A stretch of DNA of 64,000 bases from Vibrio spartinae. GTDB taxonomy: Bacteria; Pseudomonadota; Gammaproteobacteria; Enterobacterales; Vibrionaceae. The notes under the pieces are model-generated. The model was not told the DNA's origin and ran no database searches. It saw only the letters and a program-made list of their open reading frames with translations. Location: assembly GCF_024347135.1 (NCBI RefSeq), contig NZ_AP024908.1, forward strand, positions 1 through 64,000. The letters run 5' to 3'. Below, one piece after another: positions 29,265 through 40,162 of the stretch (its first letter is position 1; each line of letters opens with the position of its first letter). Position numbers and translations under genes: made by a program.

Positions 29265-30155
29265 ATGGACGTCAAAGTCTTTCGTACTTTTCTGGAATTG
29301 GCTCGGGTGCGCCACTTTGGCCGGGCAGCAGAAAATTTATATTTAACGCAGGCAGCAGTCAGTGCACGTATTAAGCAGCTTGAAAGTTATTTTGATACTC
29401 AGTTGTTTACCCGGGATCGCAATAATATCAAGTTGACCTCAGCCGGAGAGCGCCTGATTAGTTATGCAGAAGTCATGGTTGCGACCTTACAACAGGCGAA
29501 GTTCGAGCTGTCACTGGAAAGTGGTAAAGCTCTCCAGTTAACGATTGGCGGGACACCAAATATTTGGGATGCTTATTTACAACACTGTCTGGGTAAAGTG
29601 ACGGATACGTTTACCGGCTATGGGTTTATCGCGGAAGTCATGGGACGGGAGCAACTGAGCCGTGGATTGCTTGAGCGTACTCTGGATATGGCATTTGTAT
29701 TCGACCCGATTAAGGCCGAAGAGCTGCATTGTCGGAAAGTCACGGATCTGGCACTGCTCTTTGTTTCAACTCAGCCACAGTCAGTCGATGATGCTTTTCA
29801 GCATCACTATGTCTATGTGGACTGGGGGGCCCGGTTTGCTGCTGAACATGCGGAGCGGCATCCCGGTGTAACGACACCATTTCTACGGACGTCAACGGCC
29901 AGAATCGCACTCGATTTCATTCTTGAAAAGCAAGGAAGTGCTTACTTACCTGCATCGCTTGTGGAACCTTTTCTACGGACAGGTCAGCTACACTGTATTG
30001 ATGGGGGATCTGAATGGAAAAGACCGGTTTATCTCAGTTATCGTAAAAATAGCTCGTCGGTTGATGCGATCGGACAGGTTGAACTGTTGGTCAAAGATAT
30101 CGACCCGCTGACGGCTTTCTCATTGCAGCAAGCGGGCGATATCGGCAGGGATTAG
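29265..30155 (+). CDS. hdfR: LysR-family regulator HdfR
   Basis: 296-aa LysR-type regulator with an N-terminal helix-turn-helix (about 1-60: FLELARVRHFGRAAENLYLTQ split over 6-26, then AAVSARIKQLE) and a C-terminal effector domain. In E. coli HdfR represses flhDC. The assignment rests on sequence and on the divergent pairing with maoP. The ATG is preceded by AAAGGG. Confidence 0.82.
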   Translation: MDVKVFRTFLELARVRHFGRAAENLYLTQAAVSARIKQLESYFDTQLFTRDRNNIKLTSAGERLISYAEVMVATLQQAKFELSLESGKALQLTIGGTPNIWDAYLQHCLGKVTDTFTGYGFIAEVMGREQLSRGLLERTLDMAFVFDPIKAEELHCRKVTDLALLFVSTQPQSVDDAFQHHYVYVDWGARFAAEHAERHPGVTTPFLRTSTARIALDFILEKQGSAYLPASLVEPFLRTGQLHCIDGGSEWKRPVYLSYRKNSSSVDAIGQVELLVKDIDPLTAFSLQQAGDIGRD

Positions 30156-30166
30156 CGTCAAATCGG

Positions 30167-30610
30167 TTATGATTTGATCGTGCGCAGGATGGCTTGATCG
30201 AGGCTCGGTTTTCCGGCGCCGGAGACAATGAGTGAGACAGAAATTGCGAGGAGTGCAAGCGCATACTCATAACCATGATTAGACAGAAACAGACCGTTGT
30301 TGATGTGTACGGAAAAAATCGCGACCACCATCGTAAAAGCGGTGACACATGCAGCCGGTCTGGTCAGTAGCCCGAGTAACAGGAACATACCACCGAAGAA
30401 CTCTCCACTACCGGCTAGGCCTGCCATGAGCATACCGGGCTCAATACCGATGGAGGCCATCCATTTTCCTGTTCCTTCGAGACCATACCCACCAAACCAG
30501 CCAAAGAGCTTTTGCGCACCGTGAGCCATAAAAATGATGCCGACCGGAACACGAAGCATCAGTGGCGCATATTGCGCATTTGAACTTAGTAATTTACGTA
30601 AAAAATGCAT
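30167..30610 (-). CDS. DoxX family membrane protein
   Basis: 147 aa with four predicted membrane helices. DoxX-family features include the motif FMAHGAQKLFGWFGG (about 27-41), PGMLMAGLAGSGEFFGG and LLGLLTRPAA. The substrate and role are not known for most family members; some are linked to redox or thiol stress. It is convergent with hdfR, with a CAAATC/GATTTG hairpin in the 11-bp gap and the start of its 3' end. Confidence 0.82.
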   Translation of the reverse strand: MHFLRKLLSSNAQYAPLMLRVPVGIIFMAHGAQKLFGWFGGYGLEGTGKWMASIGIEPGMLMAGLAGSGEFFGGMFLLLGLLTRPAACVTAFTMVVAIFSVHINNGLFLSNHGYEYALALLAISVSLIVSGAGKPSLDQAILRTIKS

Positions 30611-30887
30611 ATCATTATTCCTTATATCAAAAAAATTGAATTTGTTATGAAGCTTGTAATCACTATTAAAAGATGAAATTATCTCTTGATAAATGTGTTA
30701 TTTTGAACGAACTTGTTTTAAAAAATTGAATAACAGAACGAAACTAACGATCATGATATGCAGGTCGAGATAATCAATGGCTATACTGTCTGTAACCGAA
30801 GTTCATATAAATCATGGATGATTTGTGAGGGAGTTGGTACGTTTTTTGTTCGGAAATAGCGTACTCTGGTAGGAGAGGAGGGTAGAT

Positions 30888-31280
30888 ATGTATCAATTCA
30901 AATATGCAGTGAAGTCGTATCTGGTCGTTCTATTGTCTTCCCTGTCGCTGTATGGATGTTTTCAGGAAGAGCTAGAGCATTGGGTGAATCAGGAAACTTA
31001 TGCATTTCAGGGAACTTATGAGAATCAGCACAACACCGATTTGATCGCTTTTCGTGAAGCCAAAGTGTCAATTCAGAGTAAAGGGAAATCGATGGTTGTT
31101 CCTTTTGAGGTTGATGACAACTTTATCTACATCCAGGTCAGGCAAAGTTCGAAAGAGAAAAGAGAAGACATTGTCATGCGTATTCATGGTGATGGTGAAG
31201 TACTGACATGCAGTGCCTGTGCGAAATATAATCTGAGTAATATCTGGGTACGGACTGTGCCTGAAACACCGGCGGAATAA
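30888..31280 (+). CDS. Small putative lipoprotein
   Basis: 130 aa with a lipoprotein signal: a hydrophobic stretch ending in SLYGC (Cys about 24). The mature part is probably periplasmic and has a CSAC motif (about 107-110), which could bind metal or form a disulfide. The function is not recognised. The ATG has GAGGAGGG upstream, a strong ribosome site. It stands alone. Confidence 0.68.
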   Translation: MYQFKYAVKSYLVVLLSSLSLYGCFQEELEHWVNQETYAFQGTYENQHNTDLIAFREAKVSIQSKGKSMVVPFEVDDNFIYIQVRQSSKEKREDIVMRIHGDGEVLTCSACAKYNLSNIWVRTVPETPAE

Positions 31281-31395
31281 CGCGTATCGTTGCGTTTTGT
31301 CTGTCGAAGGTACCGCTCGTTTCCCTTTTCGCTTATCTTTACTTTCCCTTGTCCTTACTTATGCGTGTGCAGTGTCACCATCATTCGATTCTCAT

Positions 31396-33045
31396 TCAGG
31401 AAAGCTTAAATGATGCGACCTGCTGAGTGAGTTTCTGAATGGATAAAGTGACTTCATCGATTGCATTATTCGCTTCAGATGCGTTCACCGTTACCTCTTT
31501 TGAGCTTTCACGCATTTGCTCCATATTATTATTGACTTGATTGACGACCGTGCTTTGTTCTTCAGTTGCGGCTGCAATTTGAACAGAAAAGTCAGTAATA
31601 CTGTTAACTCTTTCGATAATCAGATTCATATCTGCTCCCGCGGAATCGGTATAGCCGGATGTTTCAACGGCTTTTTCGGTACCGGATTTAATCGTCTCAA
31701 CTGCTTTGTTTACGCCAGCATTCAATTCTGAGAGCGTTGTTTGAATGCTTTGCGTGGACTCTTGCGTTTTTTGTGCTAAAGCGCGGACTTCATCGGCAAC
31801 CACCGCAAAACCTCTCCCGGAATCGCCTGCCCGAGCTGCTTCTATGGCGGCATTAAGCGCCAGTAAGTTCGTTTGTTCTGCGATACCCCGAATTACATCA
31901 ACAACAGAGTTAATACTCTGGCTATCCTGTTCTAATTTGCTGATGACACTGGCAGCTCCTTCCATTTCCTGAACGAGAGCGGTGATCTGGTGAATGGCAT
32001 TTTGAATCCCCTGATGGGAATTGGTGACATCCGTTCTGGCGTGATTGGATTCATCGGATGAGCGTTGAGATTGCTGGGCAACTTCAGAGATTGCCGTATT
32101 TAACTCAGAGATTGAGTGGGCAATATCATCGAGCGCCGTATTTTGATGCGCAGCACTTGTCCCGGTTTTAGATGTCAGGCTTTTTAGCTGATTGGCATGG
32201 TTACGGATCCCCGAGACCTCGTCTTCAATGGTCAGCAACATATTGTGCAGATAAATGATGAACTCATTGGTTGCTTTCGCCAGTTGTGAAAGCTCATTGT
32301 TACCAGAGTCCGGGAGCCTGAGTGTTAAATCACCGCCGGACTGACTCAGTTCTTGCATCTTGTCGGTCAATGCTTGTAACCGAGTTGAAATCAAGCGAGG
32401 AATATAGAATAAGAACCAAAGACCGATCACAACAGAAAAGAGACAGGTAACTGTCGTATAGCGCTCTTGCTGCGCCTCTAAATGGTTAATTTCTTTTGCG
32501 ACGGCTTGGCGACGAGACTCCAACTTCTCACCGAATTTGTCGTAGTATGAACGCAGGGTAGAGAACACTTGCTCCTGATCTTGGATGAGGATGCCATAAG
32601 CAGGTTGGTATTGATCATCATCCACCAAACGGATGATCTTTTCTGAGAGGCTTTTCCACTGGTTAAAGGTGTTAATGTAAGTTTGATGTTCCTGAGGAAT
32701 GAGTTTAATTCCGGCTTTTTCTCCGAGATCTCTCGATACTAGCATTCTGTCATAGGCTTGCCGTTGATTCTCATGATATCTGTTGAGTTGTTCTTTGCCG
32801 TCTTTCTGTTGTGAGGACAAATACATATAGTCTCGCAATGCAACGACTGACTGGTAGAGATCTCGATCTGCATTTAAAACCGTTGCTGTTGCCGGGGAGA
32901 GGTAATCTGTCAGCATATGGGTGTTCTGGGTCATCTGATCGTTCACTTTTAACCCGAGTGCCGCCACTGTTAAAATTGCTATCAATAAGAAAGCAATGGG
33001 TGTGAAAATCTGATACTTAATTTTCCAATCAGAAAAGTACCCCAT
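31396..33045 (-). CDS. Methyl-accepting chemotaxis protein
   Basis: 549-aa chemoreceptor. It has a first membrane helix (about 12-32), a helical periplasmic ligand domain (about 33-195, four-helix-bundle type), a second helix (about 197-215), HAMP (about 216-270) and the signalling domain (about 290-549). The signalling hairpin tip is conserved: [18 protein letters not shown] with [15 protein letters not shown]. The ligand is unknown. It has no CheB/CheR tail pentapeptide. Confidence 0.88.
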   Translation of the reverse strand: MGYFSDWKIKYQIFTPIAFLLIAILTVAALGLKVNDQMTQNTHMLTDYLSPATATVLNADRDLYQSVVALRDYMYLSSQQKDGKEQLNRYHENQRQAYDRMLVSRDLGEKAGIKLIPQEHQTYINTFNQWKSLSEKIIRLVDDDQYQPAYGILIQDQEQVFSTLRSYYDKFGEKLESRRQAVAKEINHLEAQQERYTTVTCLFSVVIGLWFLFYIPRLISTRLQALTDKMQELSQSGGDLTLRLPDSGNNELSQLAKATNEFIIYLHNMLLTIEDEVSGIRNHANQLKSLTSKTGTSAAHQNTALDDIAHSISELNTAISEVAQQSQRSSDESNHARTDVTNSHQGIQNAIHQITALVQEMEGAASVISKLEQDSQSINSVVDVIRGIAEQTNLLALNAAIEAARAGDSGRGFAVVADEVRALAQKTQESTQSIQTTLSELNAGVNKAVETIKSGTEKAVETSGYTDSAGADMNLIIERVNSITDFSVQIAAATEEQSTVVNQVNNNMEQMRESSKEVTVNASEANNAIDEVTLSIQKLTQQVASFKLS

Positions 33046-33249
33046 AATATTTCCCCTTCATTTGTTGATATAACTATCTTTAAGCGGTTGCTTCTATTGC
33101 ATTTTTAAGCATAGTCACTGTTAGCCTGAACGCTCACCTTTATTCACAGGCCATTCCGGGTGGATGAAATTTTCCGACCTATATCACAATCAACAGGGGG
33201 GAGGATTGTTTGTCTGAATGAGGGTCGGTATAAACACAGGATAGATTTT

Positions 33250-33330
33250 GTTATATCCTCTGTGCAGGAATAACCTGACGTATACGGAACGAATACCATG
33301 CAGGTGTTTCCAAGAGTGTCGGGTTTTTTT
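33250..33330 (+). promoter_or_regulatory. First antiterminator-like hairpin and terminator in the GH1 leader
   Basis: Hairpin GTTATATCCT / AGGAATAAC (33250-33274) overlaps by its last base(s) the left arm of a terminator CCTGAC / GTCGGG followed by T7 (33274-33330). The terminator loop contains nested pairs ACC/GGT and GGAAC/GTTTCC. The two structures compete, as in BglG-type leaders, but the sequence fits the antiterminator consensus poorly. It may be a second, diverged module preceding the clear one. Confidence 0.4.
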
Positions 33331-33344
33331 ATAACTAAAAACTA

Positions 33345-33423
33345 GGATTGTTACCGCGTTCGCGGGCAAAGCCTGAAAGATGCAACTGACCGTATGGTGG
33401 GGCTGTTCTTTCGGGTTTTTTTT
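33345..33423 (+). promoter_or_regulatory. BglG-type ribonucleic antiterminator and terminator
   Basis: The segment 33345-33374 reads GGATTGTTACCGCG, then TTCGCGGGCAAAGCCT, nearly the E. coli bgl RAT (GGATTGTTACTGC...GCAGGCAAAACCT), with the inner stem CCGC/GCGG intact. Its end overlaps a terminator CCTGAAAGA (33372) / TCTTTCGGG (33407) followed by T8. Binding of a dephospho/activated BglG-family protein would block the terminator and let transcription reach the GH1 gene 224 bp downstream. Confidence 0.85.
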
Positions 33424-33628
33424 GTTCTCAATTTTGTGGTGCTGAATTTTAAATCATGATTGGCGGTTGCTATAACCCTGTGGATGGCGATGACCGGAGC
33501 ATTTGTTGGGACTGGCTGGTTATTTGGGTGAATCGAGAGGAGCAGACCGTGCCGATCAATCGATGAATGAAGGGGCTACATCAGTTGCTGAATAAAGTTG
33601 CTGAATAATAGAGTTAACATCAGGATGA

Positions 33629-35053
<1,425 letters not shown>

Positions 35054-35170
35054 GGGGGTTAAACCCGCTGTAGACATGGTTGGTTCTGGTTGCTGAATAT
35101 CAGGGCAGAGGCGAATCCGTTGGGTGTGTCTTTAAACGGATAATCAACATTCAGCAAGCTACAAAATACC

Positions 35171-35203
35171 GGATTGAGCGTCATCAGACCTCAATCCTTT
35201 TTT
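35171..35203 (+). terminator. Terminator after the GH1 gene
   Basis: Perfect 8-bp stem GGATTGAG / CTCAATCC with an 11-nt loop, followed by T6. It lies about 118 bp past the GH1 stop. Confidence 0.85.
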
Positions 35204-35208
35204 GTGAC

Positions 35209-35221
35209 TTTACAGTGTAAA
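35209..35221. other. parS2 site 4
   Basis: TTTACAGTGTAAA, an exact parS2 core, between the GH1 terminator and the DUF2955 gene, about 33 kb from parB2. Confidence 0.8.
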
Positions 35222-35273
35222 ACCGGGTATATCTGGATATGCGATGTTGAGTAAGGGCTGTGCTTGTTTCGAT

Positions 35274-36308
35274 TCAGTGCCCGTATTTGGTCGCTTCCAT
35301 GGTATTCAAGAGGCGATGGATCAGATAAGTGGCAATCAATGTGGCAACGATGGCAAATAAGATACTACTAATCCGGTATAACGCATTAAATGTTAAGTCA
35401 CTGGTCGGGGTCAGGTACTGACCGAATAAAATCCCTAGCGTGGTTAATCCGCCGAATCCAACCCCGGATCCGTTTGCTTCTTTCATGTGCAGATAGCCAA
35501 ATAACATCGTTCCGATCCACAGCAATGGGATAACCAAGATTAACTGGTTCGAGCGATCATATAACAGGATTTGACAGCTCAGGCCAAAAACAACGCCCAA
35601 AATTGTCCCCATCGCCCTTTTTCTGGCATAGCCTAAAGCACCGTTCCAGTTCATCGGAAACAGGAGTAACAGGCTGGTGGACTGCGCTGACATCGAATCA
35701 CTGAGGTTGAAGGTCTGGAATACAAGAAACGATAACGTCGCGACACCGGTTCCTAACAGCGTCTCATGGCGAAAACGATGAGAGCGCTTGGGTTCTGCCG
35801 GTGGTGGCGGCGGTTGTCTGGGGGCGACATCAGGAATGAGATAGTGCATGAGATATGCAATCCCAATCGCAAGGAAATTCGCGGCCATATTACAACTAAT
35901 CATGTCGTTAATATCGGTGGTTGAATAACTGGCGAAATGCAGCATGATACTTAGGTTCAACACACAGTTTGCACCGAACAGGAATAACGGTCCGCGAGCC
36001 ATACAGGCAAATTTGGAGAGAAACAGTAACAACGCAATGATTGTCATTATTCCCGGATGTCCGCCGAATAAACCTGCCAGCAAGCCGACTTCCAGAGTGC
36101 AGATCACTGCCGACGCAATCATTTGTCGGGCAATATGTCCGTTGAGTACCGGGATCATCCCCAGCAATAGCATCGGAACTACGGTAAAAAAGACCCCAAA
36201 GTTCCAGCCAAAGTATTTATTAAAAGCAAAACCAAGGGTCGCGCCAGTTGCAATCCGTAAACACTGCCGGAGATCGTTATCATTGAGAGGATGAGTCCAT
36301 AAGCGCAT
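35274..36308 (-). CDS. DUF2955/FUSC-like inner-membrane protein
   Basis: 344 aa with two blocks of membrane helices separated by a proline-rich loop (RQPPPPPAEPKR, about 173-184). It is a DUF2955 member related to the fusaric-acid-resistance/aromatic-acid efflux proteins. It follows an HlyD-like gene and a MarR gene, as in aromatic-acid or drug efflux operons, and probably forms the inner-membrane part of the pump. The substrate is unknown. The gap to the HlyD gene is 13 bp. Confidence 0.8.
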   Translation of the reverse strand: MRLWTHPLNDNDLRQCLRIATGATLGFAFNKYFGWNFGVFFTVVPMLLLGMIPVLNGHIARQMIASAVICTLEVGLLAGLFGGHPGIMTIIALLLFLSKFACMARGPLFLFGANCVLNLSIMLHFASYSTTDINDMISCNMAANFLAIGIAYLMHYLIPDVAPRQPPPPPAEPKRSHRFRHETLLGTGVATLSFLVFQTFNLSDSMSAQSTSLLLLFPMNWNGALGYARKRAMGTILGVVFGLSCQILLYDRSNQLILVIPLLWIGTMLFGYLHMKEANGSGVGFGGLTTLGILFGQYLTPTSDLTFNALYRISSILFAIVATLIATYLIHRLLNTMEATKYGH

Positions 36309-36321
36309 CTTGTTCTCCGGA

Positions 36322-37380
36322 TCAGTAAATGTAGTGTAATAAGCTCAGCGCATGAATTTGCATCTGTGCAAACCAAGCAAACACGGGTTGTCGGGGGATC
36401 AGTTGTACCGTGGCTCTGGCACCGGATGGCAGATTTTCTGGCAGTGGCTGATTGAGCGAGAGATGGAGTCGGATCCGCTGCGCATCTCTGACCCAACGAT
36501 TCGAACTTGTCGGAGAGGCAAGAGAGCCGTTGGCATCAAACTGACCACTACTGACACCGGCATCAATGGTACTTACCTTTGCGGTATAAAGGCGACCCGG
36601 ATCGCGATCAAAGGTAATCAGTGCCGGCGTATTATGGCTAAAATTGCGCAGACTCTTTTCTCTGAAATCTGCAATGATATCCAGTTTTTTATCGACCAGT
36701 GCAATCAATGGTGTGCCTTTATTGGCGTAACTTCCGACCATGAGTTGTAGGTTGGTGATAATGCCAGCATGTTCTGCTTTGACTTGGGTATAAGAGAGAT
36801 TCAGTGCAGCTTGCTGAAGGTGGTTCTGCGCCATCTTCACCGTGATATTCTCATGCGTTGTCGTGCCGCGACGAACCCGTAGCTCTTTCAGTCTGGCTTG
36901 TGCGGCCATCAGGTTTGCTTTTGCCGCAGTCGCATTACTCAATGCATCATCGCGTTGTTGCTGGGAAACACCATTACGAGCGAAGAGTTTATCCAGCCGT
37001 TTGGCTTCCCGGACTTTTTGGTTAAACACGATTTGATTGGCTTCGGCCCCTGCTTGTGCAGCCGCAATTGAAGCATCTAATTGTTGATTGTCCTGAATGG
37101 CTTTTTCCAAATCGAATTTTGCTTGTTCGACTGCAAGCTGATAGGGCGCCGGATCGATCTCAAACAAGAGGTCGCCTTGCTGAACCTGTTGATTATTATG
37201 GACATAAACTTGATTGATTTGTCCGCTGACTCTGGGGGCAATTTTAGTAATGACACGAGTTGCCATCGCCTGTGGTGTCAGTGGCATCACTGTGTCTGCC
37301 AGTAAAAAATAGGCAAAAAGAACGATGAAAAACACACTGGCGTATTTCACCCAGCGTGCAAATTTTTGATCAGGGGTCAT
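36322..37380 (-). CDS. HlyD/EmrA-type membrane fusion protein
   Basis: 352-aa periplasmic adaptor with one N-terminal membrane helix (about 14-32), lipoyl half motifs (VSGQINQVYVHNNQQVQQGD, about 50-69), a coiled coil (about 85-180) and a beta-barrel part. It probably pairs with the DUF2955 protein to export small molecules. It lies between the marR-like and DUF2955 genes in the same direction. Confidence 0.86.
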   Translation of the reverse strand: MTPDQKFARWVKYASVFFIVLFAYFLLADTVMPLTPQAMATRVITKIAPRVSGQINQVYVHNNQQVQQGDLLFEIDPAPYQLAVEQAKFDLEKAIQDNQQLDASIAAAQAGAEANQIVFNQKVREAKRLDKLFARNGVSQQQRDDALSNATAAKANLMAAQARLKELRVRRGTTTHENITVKMAQNHLQQAALNLSYTQVKAEHAGIITNLQLMVGSYANKGTPLIALVDKKLDIIADFREKSLRNFSHNTPALITFDRDPGRLYTAKVSTIDAGVSSGQFDANGSLASPTSSNRWVRDAQRIRLHLSLNQPLPENLPSGARATVQLIPRQPVFAWFAQMQIHALSLLHYIY

Positions 37381-37401
37381 CTTGTGAAACTTCCTTCGTT
37401 A

Positions 37402-37878
37402 TTATTCTGGCTGGTGCAGGTTTTCCTGAGCATTATGGGCAATTTTTTCTAATGTTTGACTCAGTTGGTTTAGCTCGGCTTCGTCAATATTGATGAGCAT
37501 ACAATGTCTGACGTGTAGCACTCTTTCTTCTATTTGTTTTAAAAGTTCTTTACCACTGTCCGTTAAATGGACAATTCGGGCGCGCTTGTCTTGTGGACAA
37601 CAGTGGCGCTCGATAAGGTTTTGCTCTTCAAGCAGCTTTAAGGTTCTCATCAATGAACCGAGTTCGATTTCAAGTGCATCAGCCAGTATTTTTTGGCTGA
37701 CACTGTCACCGAGACGTTGGAGCTTCCACAGGGCAACCCAACGACTTTGGGTTAATCCGAGTGGTGTAAGCGCCTGATTTGCGACGCTCTTCCACAAACG
37801 AGCCGCTCGGGCGAGTTGTTCGGCAAGCGATAAGTTCTTCAAAATAGTCAGATCATCGACCATGGTGGATTGTCTCAA
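37402..37878 (-). CDS. MarR-family regulator
   Basis: 158-aa winged-helix regulator of the MarR type. The recognition helix region is ISQKILADALEIELGSLMRT-like sequence (about 58-77) and the wing contains CCPQDKRARIVHLTDSGK (about 92-109). As first gene of the efflux operon, it probably represses the operon until a phenolic or similar ligand binds. The 5' gap to the esterase gene is about 535 bp and the two are divergent. Confidence 0.87.
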   Translation of the reverse strand: MRQSTMVDDLTILKNLSLAEQLARAARLWKSVANQALTPLGLTQSRWVALWKLQRLGDSVSQKILADALEIELGSLMRTLKLLEEQNLIERHCCPQDKRARIVHLTDSGKELLKQIEERVLHVRHCMLINIDEAELNQLSQTLEKIAHNAQENLHQPE

Positions 37879-38067
37879 TTACTAAGCGTGCTCAGCAATA
37901 TATAGTAGTTAGCAGGCTAAGTAAATATTTTTGACTTAGGTCACAGAAATTAATGTCAAATCTATTGGTAGACAATTGTACTTACTGGTGTTCTGTTATC
38001 GACTTCACAGGGTGAGCGGGAAACATTTGAGTTAGGGAGTGTATCTCATTAGATTAGTTTCATATTT

Positions 38068-38177
38068 GGATTGTTACTGTGGTTACTCAATAATCTGTGC
38101 TTGATGAGATTATGTGAGAATGATGCAGGCAAAACCTAGCTTTCCTGAAGCAATGCTTCGGGGGCTAGGTTTTTTTA
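38068..38177 (+). promoter_or_regulatory. Expanded BglG-type antiterminator and terminator before the esterase gene
   Basis: The two conserved halves of a bgl-type RAT are present, GGATTGTTACTG (38068-38079) and CAGGCAAAACCT (38126-38137), but the usual 4-6-nt loop is replaced by about 46 nt. That insert holds its own hairpin, CTCAATAATCT / AGATTATGTGAG. The right half overlaps a strong terminator AACCTAGC / GCTAGGTT (38133-38171), with nested CCTGAAGC / GCTTCGGG and a T tract. The carboxylesterase gene starts about 238 bp downstream. Confidence 0.72.
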
Positions 38178-38414
38178 TGGATATTCGGTTTTCATGGAAG
38201 CTTGGTTTTTATCAAGAAAGGTTTTCATCAAGACAGGTTTCTATGGGGATATGTTGCCAGTTGCGATGCCACGGTTTTGGTCCGAATTGAATCACAACAA
38301 GATTATTAACGTGTGATATGAACAGCACGTCATCTGAATTCGGTCAGTCTGATGGTTGAGTGTAGACACCGAGGATGAGTTGATATCCAATCGATGAAAC
38401 GGAGAATACTTCAA

Positions 38415-40010
38415 ATGAAAAAGAACCGCATTTATATGCTGGCACTCGCACTTGTGGGGTTGAGCTGTAATGTGTCTGCACATGAGAATACGATAGTGGA
38501 AATTAACGATGGCCTCATGCAAGGGGTTCACAATGGTTCGGTTATTTCTTACAAAGGAATCCCTTATGCGCAGCCTCCCGTCGGAGACTTACGCTGGCGA
38601 GCACCCCAACCCGTAACGGCTTGGGATGGTGTTTTACAAGCGAAAGATTATGGCAGTGACTGTATGCAAGTCCCTTTCCCGGGCGATGCAGCACCACTCA
38701 CTGGCACGCTGTCTGAAAATTGCCTGTTTTTGAACGTTTGGCAACCCGCAGAGCCAAACCGGACATTACGTCCTGTGATGGTATGGATCCACGGTGGTGG
38801 TTTTGTCAATGGTGGATCTTCCGCTGCAAATTATGACGGGACGTCTTTTGCTCAAAACGGAATTGTCATGGTCAGTATCAACTATCGTTTGGGACGTTTT
38901 GGCTTTTTTGCCCATCCGGCTTTGACAGCAGCAAATCAAGATCCGGCGCTGGGCAATTACGGACTGATGGATCAGATTGCGGCATTAAAATGGGTGCAAG
39001 ACAATATCGCTCATTTTGGCGGGGATCCAAATCAGGTCACGGTTGTTGGTGAATCTGCCGGAGGCTTGTCGATTCATGGACTTTTAACGTCACCACTGGC
39101 TGAAAACTTATTTGGGCGAGCGATTATTCAATCGGGAGCTGGTCGTCGTAATTTCAGCGACCGCTATCTGAGCCATGAGAATAAATTTGGTCAAACCTCT
39201 GCTGAAACCGCTGGATTGCTATTTGCACAGAAGTTTCATATTGAGGGGCAAGGGCAAGGTGCATTGGACGCTTTGCGGTCGCTACCCACTGAAGATGTTG
39301 TCGGTGATTTGAGCATGATGAATATGGATAGTGAGACATACACCGGCCCGATGATTGATGGCACATTGATCACTGATCATCCTCAGAATATATACAACGC
39401 TGGGCGAGGGCTGTCTGTACCACTCCTGTTGGGGGCGACAACCTCAGAAATTCCCGTTTCATCTCCCTTTACCGAATGGCCTGAAACCATAGATCAAGCA
39501 TTGTCTATTTTCGGTCCGGTGAGGGCTAAAATTGCGAAGTATGCCTATGGTGTCACCCCAGATACTCCTGTCACGAAGCTGGTTCTGGATATCATCCGAG
39601 ATACGGGGATGGTTGAGCCTGCTCGCTTTGTGATGAAAGCTGCTGAGTTGCAGGGGCAATCCGTTTATGGTTATCGCTTTGGTTATATCGCTGACGTCTT
39701 GAAACCAACCTCGGAAGGGGCGGACCATGCCAGTGATATTGTTTACGCATTCAATACCTTGCACGCTCAATATCATGATGCAGTGACTGACGCTGATCAG
39801 GCAATGGCTGAGATGATGCATCAGTATTGGGTTAACTTTATTCGCAATGGCAATCCGAATGGTCCTGATGTGCCGCATTGGTCTCATTACCGGAGTTGGG
39901 CGGACAATCTGATGATGTTCTCCAATGAGGGCGCAGACCAATCCGGTATGGTTTTTGACCCTTGGAAAGTTCGCCTGATGTTGATTGAGTCAATCCAGCC
40001 ATCGTTGTAA
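38415..40010 (+). CDS. Secreted type-B carboxylesterase
   Basis: 531-aa alpha/beta hydrolase of the carboxylesterase/lipase type B family. A signal peptide ends near NVSAHE. The oxyanion region is HGGGF (about 127-131), the nucleophile Ser is in GESAGG (about 213) and a His fits in GADHASD (about 437). It hydrolyses carboxylic esters, probably in the periplasm or outside; the substrate is unknown. The frame starts earlier at 38394, but ATG at 38415 has GGAGA upstream and gives a proper signal peptide. The bgl-type leader suggests co-regulation with aryl- or acyl-glucoside use. Confidence 0.85.
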   Translation: MKKNRIYMLALALVGLSCNVSAHENTIVEINDGLMQGVHNGSVISYKGIPYAQPPVGDLRWRAPQPVTAWDGVLQAKDYGSDCMQVPFPGDAAPLTGTLSENCLFLNVWQPAEPNRTLRPVMVWIHGGGFVNGGSSAANYDGTSFAQNGIVMVSINYRLGRFGFFAHPALTAANQDPALGNYGLMDQIAALKWVQDNIAHFGGDPNQVTVVGESAGGLSIHGLLTSPLAENLFGRAIIQSGAGRRNFSDRYLSHENKFGQTSAETAGLLFAQKFHIEGQGQGALDALRSLPTEDVVGDLSMMNMDSETYTGPMIDGTLITDHPQNIYNAGRGLSVPLLLGATTSEIPVSSPFTEWPETIDQALSIFGPVRAKIAKYAYGVTPDTPVTKLVLDIIRDTGMVEPARFVMKAAELQGQSVYGYRFGYIADVLKPTSEGADHASDIVYAFNTLHAQYHDAVTDADQAMAEMMHQYWVNFIRNGNPNGPDVPHWSHYRSWADNLMMFSNEGADQSGMVFDPWKVRLMLIESIQPSL

Positions 40011-40048
40011 TACGCACCGGTTGTGATCTTAACCAATCTTAAGTAACG

Positions 40049-40076
40049 AAAAAGCGCACCTTTTGGTGCGCTTTTT
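40049..40076. terminator. Bidirectional terminator
   Basis: Stem AAAAAGCGCACC / GGTGCGCTTTTT with a T4 loop, between the esterase gene and the convergent chemoreceptor gene. Confidence 0.9.
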
Positions 40077-40096
40077 GTTCAACAAACGATAGGCGG

Positions 40097-40140
40097 TTTA
40101 AACAATCGGGGTTTAAACAACAGGGGCTTAAACGATAGCG
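40097..40140. repeat. 15-bp tandem repeat, three copies
   Basis: TTTAAACAATCGGGG, TTTAAACAACAGGGG and a shorter CTTAAACGATAGCG lie between the terminator and the chemoreceptor stop. Confidence 0.65.
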
Positions 40141-40162
40141 TTTTATGGTTTATACCTTATCA

